Shown piece after piece: positions 59,201 through 64,000 of a DNA stretch of 64,000 bases (within the stretch, counting starts at the first letter, position 1; each line of letters opens with the position of its first letter). The notes under the pieces were generated by a model, which saw nothing but the letters and a program-made list of their open reading frames with translations, did no database searches and had not been told where the DNA came from. Location of the stretch: positions 185,178 through 249,177 of the forward strand of contig VXLL01000014.1 of NCBI GenBank assembly GCA_009841615.1. The letters run 5' to 3'. Origin of the DNA: Gammaproteobacteria bacterium (GTDB lineage Bacteria; Pseudomonadota; Gammaproteobacteria; Pseudomonadales; Azotimanducaceae). Both the position numbers and the translations under genes were made by a program.

Positions 59201-62200
59201 CCTCTTCGATTTCTTGAAGCAAGTACACGTTTCCTGTGAGCAATTGAATTAGCTCTTGCGGACTCGCTTTAATTCTGGTGACAATCCGAGACGTCAAACG
59301 CGCGACGGTGACCTCGTCAAAGAGTTGTTTCGCATATCTAAGTGCTTGTTCGTAATTTCGATTGTCTACCATTTGCCGGAACACTTCGTCAACAGGTTCC
59401 GGCAAGGTCATGATGGCGGCAAGTCTAGCGATACGATCAACATTTTGGCGTTCTACGGCCATGCGAAAGTCTCGTGTTAACAAGTCGTCATCGGTCGCCT
59501 CCGTTGAGGCAATGCTCTCATCATCCTGTTGCCCGCTATCAGGAACCATGGCGAGAATCTCTTCTGGTACCCTGAGACCATACAGTTTGTATTGGTTCTT
59601 CAACATGGACAAGAAATCTCCCGAGGAGATCACAGTACTTGTAAGTCGATCACCGCTAGGAAGTATGATGGTTGTCATAGACCCAACCGAAACGACTCCC
59701 TTGTTCCTTGGGTCATTGTCTCGCTCGTTCGATTCCTCCGGCGCCGGTGTCGAGCCATCAATAAATTCTTCCGCAAGCTGAATGTCCCGCGCGTAGACAA
59801 AGTCTTCCTGTTGTACCGATGCGCCGAGCCGTCGGATGAATTGTGAGAGATGATCTAAACGAGAGAAACGAGAAAGTTTAGGCTTCTCTTCATCATCGCC
59901 GCGCATCTCAATTACACTTGCAAGTTCTTTTTGGAACATGCTGTCGATTTGTGCTAGATTAGCATCTATCTCCGATTCTTCGGTCGGCCAAGTTGCAATC
60001 ACGCCCTGTGTAAAAGGCTCGTAAAAAGTTTGGTAATCGCGATTCACGCTTAAGTTTCGACTACTCCCCACACGAATTCCAATAGGGAGACTTGATGACC
60101 TGTTCGATGGTGAGCTAGAGTCGGTATGGAGCTTTTCGGGTTGTGTGCGTAGTACGTTGAGCAACCCCTTCATATATAGTGTATTAGCAACGTCTAGCTG
60201 TCCGTTAGCTTCTCGCAACACGGCAGTTTTGAGTAGCAAAGTGCTGTTGTCCTGGTTTAAAGCTAACGCAGTGCTGTAAGATGATAGAGCTTTCTTTACG
60301 TAGCCCGCTTCTTGAAAGAGGTCAGCCTTTGTCTGGTTGACGTCTATTTGACCCGTTATATCCCGTACCAAATTCAAAGACTTCTCTGCACCTAGAGTGT
60401 CTTCCCGCTCCAATAGTGTTTTAGCAAGACTAATGTAAACTTCAGGTGGCAGTTGCTGTCTGAGTCCAATCAGACGCCTCCCGTAGCGAAGTTGGCGTTC
60501 GGTATCTCCAGCTTTTTGACTTAGGGAGAAAAAGCCGGCATCTCGAGTCGACATCGTTACCAATTCGCGGAGTACAGAAAGTCGCCGAATTCCAGCCTGT
60601 GAGATCGAATTCTCTACGGCAACAAACTCGCCCTCAGTGTCAAGCGTCTCCATTGCGATTTCCCCCAGCAACGTATAGAGATAAAACTTGTCGTCGCGAC
60701 CGGTAATTCGTTCCAAGATAATCCGGTGCGCCCAACGGAACGTTGCTTGGTCATTTGGCGGAAGTCGTTGGCCGAATCGCTCTTGTCCAATCATGTTCAG
60801 GATGCCGTCTATCGCCACGACAAACTCGTTATCGTCCTGAGAATGTTCAGCAACGTATTGGAAAACTGCGACTGCCTCGTCGGTACGACCAGATTCCTTC
60901 ATCAAGTCGCCCATGAGAAGTAGGTTGTCGCTGTGCTGAGGATGGCGTACTAGCGCGTATCGGTAACTCTCGATTGCTTGCTCCCTAAAGCCGCTCATCG
61001 AAAGTACGCTTGCTTCAAACTCACCAGTAACAGCTTCTTCGTCGTGTAAACGAAGTTGTTCCAGCCAGTGTTGAATGTCCTCTAGCTTCTCGTCGCTTTC
61101 TTCTTCGACAGTAAATGCGACCATGTTGAGCACGATATTTTGAATGTGTTCAATGCGATTTTCCGGGTCTATTTCCTCTAGTTGGCGCAGGGTTTTGTCG
61201 TACTTGTCATACTCTTGTAGTTGTAGGTAAACGGTCCCTAATTGGCGAAGCTTCTCCACCTCTGGTAGGTCTGCGTATTGCGCATATTGTTCCACAACCT
61301 CTGCGGCTGAAAATGAATCTCCAATCTCAGTGTAAATGCGAACTAGTAGGTTAATATCATTTTTACTAGCTGTCTTTTCCGTAAGTTTGTTTTCGAGATC
61401 GATCGCAATACGAGCAAGCTTGTTTAGTTCTGCGGCTATCAGCAAAAATTGACCCTCCGCGAACGCGCGTCTGGCTGGTGTGTCCTCTTGTACCCAAATT
61501 TCCTGCCAAAGTCGTAGCGCTTCTTCACGATTTCCTATTACGGCATGGAGCCATGCTAGACGCATTCGATCGTCGTATCCGAGAGCTTCGCCTTGGTGTT
61601 CTTCGACTTTAGAGAAAATCTGTAAAGCGTTTTCATATTTTCGCAATCGTTCATAAGCGTCCGCGACGGTTCGTAAGTCTCCAGCGTCTTCCGGAAGATA
61701 TTCGACCAGTTCGTTCAACGCCGCAACCGCTTCGTTATTTCGACCCTTGTTCAAGTGCACTTCAAACAGAAACATTTGACCGGTCGTCGAAATGCCGTGT
61801 GTTTCGCCGTGTCGTTTCACCATCTCAAGGCTTTCGGCTTCAAAACCCATCTGACCCATTAGTCGCCCCGCATGGACGAGCACATCTATGTTGTCGGAGT
61901 TGTTTTTTTCGAGAGTGCGCCACACTTCACCCGCTCGCTCTGGCTCAGCGACCGCGACATAATGCGATGCGAGTCCAGAGTACCACAATACCGTATTTGG
62001 TTCTTCAGCAATGAGTCGTTCGTACTCCGCGATCATTTCATCAGTACGTTTGGAGACATCGTAAATCTGCAATAAGCGAAAACGCGCGTCTAGATCCGTC
62101 GGATCTAATTCCATCGAGTGGTACAGCTCGATAGCTTCGTCATATCGCTCTAAGTCCGTTAATAGATCAATGTGTAGGTCGACAAGATCTTCATCTCTTT

Positions 62201-63050
62201 CGTCCCTGTTGCTCAATTCCGCTACAAGCACGTCTAATTCGTCGTTTAGCCGGTAGGACTCATCGACAAGCGTCAAGGCATATAGTCCATCGAATCGGAT
62301 ATCTGTGTTGTCGTAGGCGCGCCAAGCGAATTCTTGAGCGGTTTCGAAATCTCCACCTATTATTGCCCACTCAGCATACCGAATAAGTTGTCGAAAATAC
62401 TTTTCGTCGTTCGGATCAGGCTTGTACAATTCAAGCGCTTTGTCGGTGTGGCCCAGTACTGCTAACGTGATGGCTGCCCGATTTTTAAATACCTGATCTC
62501 GTTCGATTGCAAGTTTGTACAGCGCGTCGACGTTGCTCTTGTCAGTATCGATCATCGCAAGACGAATTTGGATGAACTCTCGTTCTTTAGCATCGTCTGT
62601 GCTCGCGAACGCACGTTCATAGTGTTCTAAGGCTTGTAATTCATTTCCATTCGCATCTGCGATTCGACCTGCAAGCATGAAATAATCAACCGTGAGTTCA
62701 TCTTGAAACTCTTCATTTTCGGCTAGTTGCGTTAAGACTTCAGTGGCATTGGGTAACTGCCCATAACGCCAATAAAGATGAGCGATTGACAGGTACGCCT
62801 TAGTGCGTTGCCAAGTGTTATTTTCAGGGTTTTCAGCAGTCTCGGTTAGACTGAATACCGCGTCGTCAATACTCTGGTTTTCAAGGATTGAATCGTTAAA
62901 CACGTCGTCGATTAATTCAAGGGATAGTCGTCCCTTTTGAGCATTGCTCGCGTCGAGTGCATCCAGAGAAGGTATGGCCGCGTGAGTAGTCACGCTCGCA
63001 ACAAGAAGTGCTAGACCGATTAGCGAGGAGGTGAGTGGCTTAACTTTCAT
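56205..63050 (-). CDS. Giant exported TPR protein D (2281 aa)
   Basis: A 2281-residue paralogue of A, B and C and the first giant gene of the array. The signal peptide is canonical (MKVKPLTSSLIGLALLVASV, cleavage after THA). TPR units start near residue 85 (KAYLSIAHLYWRYGQLPNAT) and the shared core blocks follow. It differs by a Ser/Val/Gly-rich insert near 2020-2070 (NTVISVAGGSSITVSASQAS) and by lacking both cysteines of the first pair (YFCRFVRRLC in B is HLSQFIRRLG here), while the second pair (about 1487/1522) is kept. The C-terminus is MEPSVL. ATG 63050 lies 31 bp after the VWA-type gene, so D is surely co-transcribed with it. Function unknown. Confidence 0.93.
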   Translation of the reverse strand: MKVKPLTSSLIGLALLVASVTTHAAIPSLDALDASNAQKGRLSLELIDDVFNDSILENQSIDDAVFSLTETAENPENNTWQRTKAYLSIAHLYWRYGQLPNATEVLTQLAENEEFQDELTVDYFMLAGRIADANGNELQALEHYERAFASTDDAKEREFIQIRLAMIDTDKSNVDALYKLAIERDQVFKNRAAITLAVLGHTDKALELYKPDPNDEKYFRQLIRYAEWAIIGGDFETAQEFAWRAYDNTDIRFDGLYALTLVDESYRLNDELDVLVAELSNRDERDEDLVDLHIDLLTDLERYDEAIELYHSMELDPTDLDARFRLLQIYDVSKRTDEMIAEYERLIAEEPNTVLWYSGLASHYVAVAEPERAGEVWRTLEKNNSDNIDVLVHAGRLMGQMGFEAESLEMVKRHGETHGISTTGQMFLFEVHLNKGRNNEAVAALNELVEYLPEDAGDLRTVADAYERLRKYENALQIFSKVEEHQGEALGYDDRMRLAWLHAVIGNREEALRLWQEIWVQEDTPARRAFAEGQFLLIAAELNKLARIAIDLENKLTEKTASKNDINLLVRIYTEIGDSFSAAEVVEQYAQYADLPEVEKLRQLGTVYLQLQEYDKYDKTLRQLEEIDPENRIEHIQNIVLNMVAFTVEEESDEKLEDIQHWLEQLRLHDEEAVTGEFEASVLSMSGFREQAIESYRYALVRHPQHSDNLLLMGDLMKESGRTDEAVAVFQYVAEHSQDDNEFVVAIDGILNMIGQERFGQRLPPNDQATFRWAHRIILERITGRDDKFYLYTLLGEIAMETLDTEGEFVAVENSISQAGIRRLSVLRELVTMSTRDAGFFSLSQKAGDTERQLRYGRRLIGLRQQLPPEVYISLAKTLLEREDTLGAEKSLNLVRDITGQIDVNQTKADLFQEAGYVKKALSSYSTALALNQDNSTLLLKTAVLREANGQLDVANTLYMKGLLNVLRTQPEKLHTDSSSPSNRSSSLPIGIRVGSSRNLSVNRDYQTFYEPFTQGVIATWPTEESEIDANLAQIDSMFQKELASVIEMRGDDEEKPKLSRFSRLDHLSQFIRRLGASVQQEDFVYARDIQLAEEFIDGSTPAPEESNERDNDPRNKGVVSVGSMTTIILPSGDRLTSTVISSGDFLSMLKNQYKLYGLRVPEEILAMVPDSGQQDDESIASTEATDDDLLTRDFRMAVERQNVDRIARLAAIMTLPEPVDEVFRQMVDNRNYEQALRYAKQLFDEVTVARLTSRIVTRIKASPQELIQLLTGNVYLLQEIEEDHGPFFESIDEIFDLLESPEAKQATSRSYFMYSRIWDYIRSRENNDELLQFFEYQVALPQTNDPMMRSMIYEHINRYTALLDMELNRQQRNRFKTAATDMVSQIDFQDEYVMSSLLRLVLNFDMHENNQDVHLDLVKLISQKTEMGLDVVGIFDDYFSDDKEAAFLKLLESNLDIRWAYTVQSTIMQYFSEQGQAMLIAMVAGDCPTENQIALLMPSRGFIGPLINTEIDEYQLGKSLLECFPDNEEYRRNLIVSSIQGGVNSRITEQLRNAYERDNTVVGIRTAHYLWSKQQEDYISAIAVATDGEPDLTKRDILDDILKRNDESRFKYGNHPDYILTLVRNFGNPGDSLSVRVIGMEDRIPKNIKTAASAIAQLDSTNTTDDAGEALRLFWRNLNTQNLGGSSRVYLPGSPMGIFLNWPLDQNELGNTDFYGYSRSPFVSYASTLAQYLVQKSTEQPQTSERLLDWLVREFSVGRDLELHLMAQVPSQRRFSHKWYELLVQAYAFHPQDLDKRLAELTNAVESETADEHEFSLWMYLSNITEQEISTEMLANFERWAIELSGPTALQTLNTAQMFARAEQWDSALDYYTLYALNLSRSDPNFGTTRVSYGGDPNNPVDLFGLIETVAEHTSTTMARQFVERIAPMVRPFDREISEHSLNAKTVDLLSRVYPAAEVLEVAKRLRPSLDELLQNGKRNVAPEYETVPPLLQVIRVLVASGDLSEAVKYLRPIFVEVVEEETEDPDPSVEDDLVGAGNTVISVAGGSSITVSASQASSVISALSSSGVAMRIGSPGAEIGPEVDVPFVSPNVMALFRDRDTIFDFDNDEWMNLLVESMTDWLENEEMDERGLIEMLSVIAFEYDLRDEPEKVANSWSKISAWLTTYHRSLDRYSIKPFLQLAIDAEFPLDPQVVAYAFELDIFSPSDVVTILTTLRNSNSAEVAFATAELISVDSAGLSVLRVLEKIGQSVNDDNYVREVATKIQTLESAYREMEPSVL

Positions 63051-63081
63051 CGAAAGGTCCCTCGTTATGTCAAGTGTGTGG

Positions 63082-64000
63082 TTAGCTAGCTCTAGGCCAG
63101 CGTCTATATATCAAATCAGCAAGATAAGTGAGAAGTGCTAACAAGAAAATCCATGGTCTGAAATCAAAGATGCCATACGCTACGCTTCCTAAGCTCAACG
63201 TTTGAATGTGCTCAGTGGAATTAATGTCTGACACGGAAACACCACCGGTTTGTTCAGCTAGAACCTCAAGATCTAATCCGTTGAGGGGGTCAACTTGGTT
63301 TTCTCGAACTTGGTCGCTAGAGGCGAGGCTGACGACGCGCCACTGACGATTGTTGAAGTTATTGCCGATTCCCATGTATAAGTCTGCCTTTGCAGACGAA
63401 CGAATGTCAGCTTCAAACAGTCCTGGTGCCGTCTCATCAAAGCTCGGTGGAGACTCTGAGTTTGGTGTGGAATCAAGATCATAGAGTTGAAGTTTAGGTT
63501 GCAAATTTGGAACCCTAGGCACTCGATTTGCGATTACAGTAGTCTTGCCGTATTGTCTTCGTACATCTGTTTCAAACATGCGTACCTCGGGTGCAGTTTT
63601 GCGTACTATACGACCAAGAAACTCTGAGTAATCTTCCCAATTATTCCAGGAGCGAGTACCCTCACCAACAGGTTCTGTCATCATCGCGGTTACCCGGCCT
63701 AGCCCAAATAGCCAAGTGGCAACGACTGGATGTTCGGTATCTTCGACAGCAAGCAAGACTTCAGCGCCATCTTTCGCAGTGACTTCAACATAGCCGTTCA
63801 GTGGGCGGATTGTGTCCGTTTCAATTTCACCCCACCAACCGGTACCAGCACTCGCAACGAGTTGAAACGCGCCGCGCTTGTACATCGGAGACTTCTTCGT
63901 TGAAGATTGTTTAAAAATCAGGTCGATAATTTGGAACTGATTGCCAACGGCGTAGAAACGACCTCCACCCCAGTTTGCAATATCGGCCATCACTTGATTG
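63082..64000 (-). CDS. VWA/BatA-like membrane protein, C-terminal part; 5' end outside window
   Basis: The frame is open from the right edge to TAG-type stop at 63082, giving about 305 C-terminal residues; the methionines near 63993 are internal. The visible part begins with the end of a von Willebrand A-like fold (ADIANWGGGRFYAVGNQFQI), then LNGYVEVTAKDGAEVLLAVE and VVATWLFGLGRVTAMMTEP, the hallmark of long BatA/VWA membrane proteins with a glutamine-amidotransferase-like region (usual form A-x-W-x-YGLGR-x-x-AFTSD). It ends in one transmembrane helix (PWIFLLALLTYLADLIYRRW). Such proteins are normally encoded with MoxR ATPases, DUF58 proteins and TPR proteins. Lying 31 bp before D, it ties the giant TPR array to that kind of system. 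Confidence 0.8.
   Translation of the reverse strand, partial: NQVMADIANWGGGRFYAVGNQFQIIDLIFKQSSTKKSPMYKRGAFQLVASAGTGWWGEIETDTIRPLNGYVEVTAKDGAEVLLAVEDTEHPVVATWLFGLGRVTAMMTEPVGEGTRSWNNWEDYSEFLGRIVRKTAPEVRMFETDVRRQYGKTTVIANRVPRVPNLQPKLQLYDLDSTPNSESPPSFDETAPGLFEADIRSSAKADLYMGIGNNFNNRQWRVVSLASSDQVRENQVDPLNGLDLEVLAEQTGGVSVSDINSTEHIQTLSLGSVAYGIFDFRPWIFLLALLTYLADLIYRRWPRAS

Larger units (their letters stand above)
30427..64000 (-). other. Giant-TPR gene array with VWA-type gene at its head
   Basis: All seven genes here lie on the minus strand: VWA-type protein (partial), D, C, B, F, E, A. Gaps are short at VWA/D (31 bp), F/E (33 bp), larger elsewhere (180-690 bp). B and C have a conserved upstream element, so internal promoters are likely. 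No mobile-element gene is present. The array fills half of the window. Confidence 0.75.

Overview
The window looks like chromosome of a Gram-negative, outer-membrane-bearing heterotroph, most probably a (marine-type) gammaproteobacterium. Reasons: a TonB-dependent receptor, a lipid A/LpxL-type acyltransferase, a periplasmic lytic transglycosylase, an aerobic tyrosine catabolic module (HPPD plus homogentisate dioxygenase), and many secreted or membrane-anchored proteins. No rRNA, tRNA, CRISPR array, transposase or phage gene was seen. The taxonomic guess is inference; no marker gene fixes it.

Layout. 1-4.4 kb: the 5' part of a secreted HEAT-like protein running off the left edge (minus strand), a tiny two-helix membrane protein, and a long lipoprotein of repeated carboxypeptidase-regulatory-like beta domains that is cut by one in-frame TGA although the same frame continues for 136 more codons. 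4.4-9.5 kb: CobS and CobT homologues (AAA+ and VWA), a PhoD-like phosphatase and a four-helix membrane protein, closed by a very strong bidirectional terminator. 9.5-18.4 kb (minus): an oligopeptide ABC operon (OppA-B-C-D-F order, 4-nt overlaps) with a TonB receptor behind it; OppC carries an inserted fibronectin III-like domain and OppF an N-terminal 9-residue tandem repeat. 18.5-30.4 kb: single housekeeping or catabolic genes on both strands (histone-deacetylase family, Eis-like acetyltransferase, histidine phosphatase, luciferase-like oxidoreductase, lytic transglycosylase, LpxL-type acyltransferase, FATP-type acyl-CoA ligase, small membrane protein, FAH-family hydratase, hmgA, hpd, marR).

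30.4-64 kb is the remarkable part: an unbroken minus-strand array of four giant paralogous exported TPR proteins (2242, 2296, 2296 and 2281 aa), two paralogous membrane-anchored helical-repeat proteins (about 630 aa) set between them, and, at the head, the C-terminal part of a VWA/BatA-like membrane protein running off the right edge. Two of the giant genes share a 4278-bp core with no difference I could find, while their ends are clearly diverged. A decayed copy of the tail of the first giant gene lies between them at almost the same offset (about 7.58 kb), so the pair arose by tandem duplication of a 7.6-kb unit and its core was later homogenised, probably by gene conversion. I do not recognise this array as a described system. 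The VWA-type protein at its head suggests an envelope system of the MoxR/VWA/TPR kind, with the giant TPR proteins as periplasmic scaffolds; that role is inference.

Naming used below: giant TPR proteins A (30427-37155), B (41486-48376), C (49068-55958), D (56205-63050); solenoid proteins E (37476-39377) and F (39411-41306). Transcription order is VWA protein, D, C, B, F, E, A.
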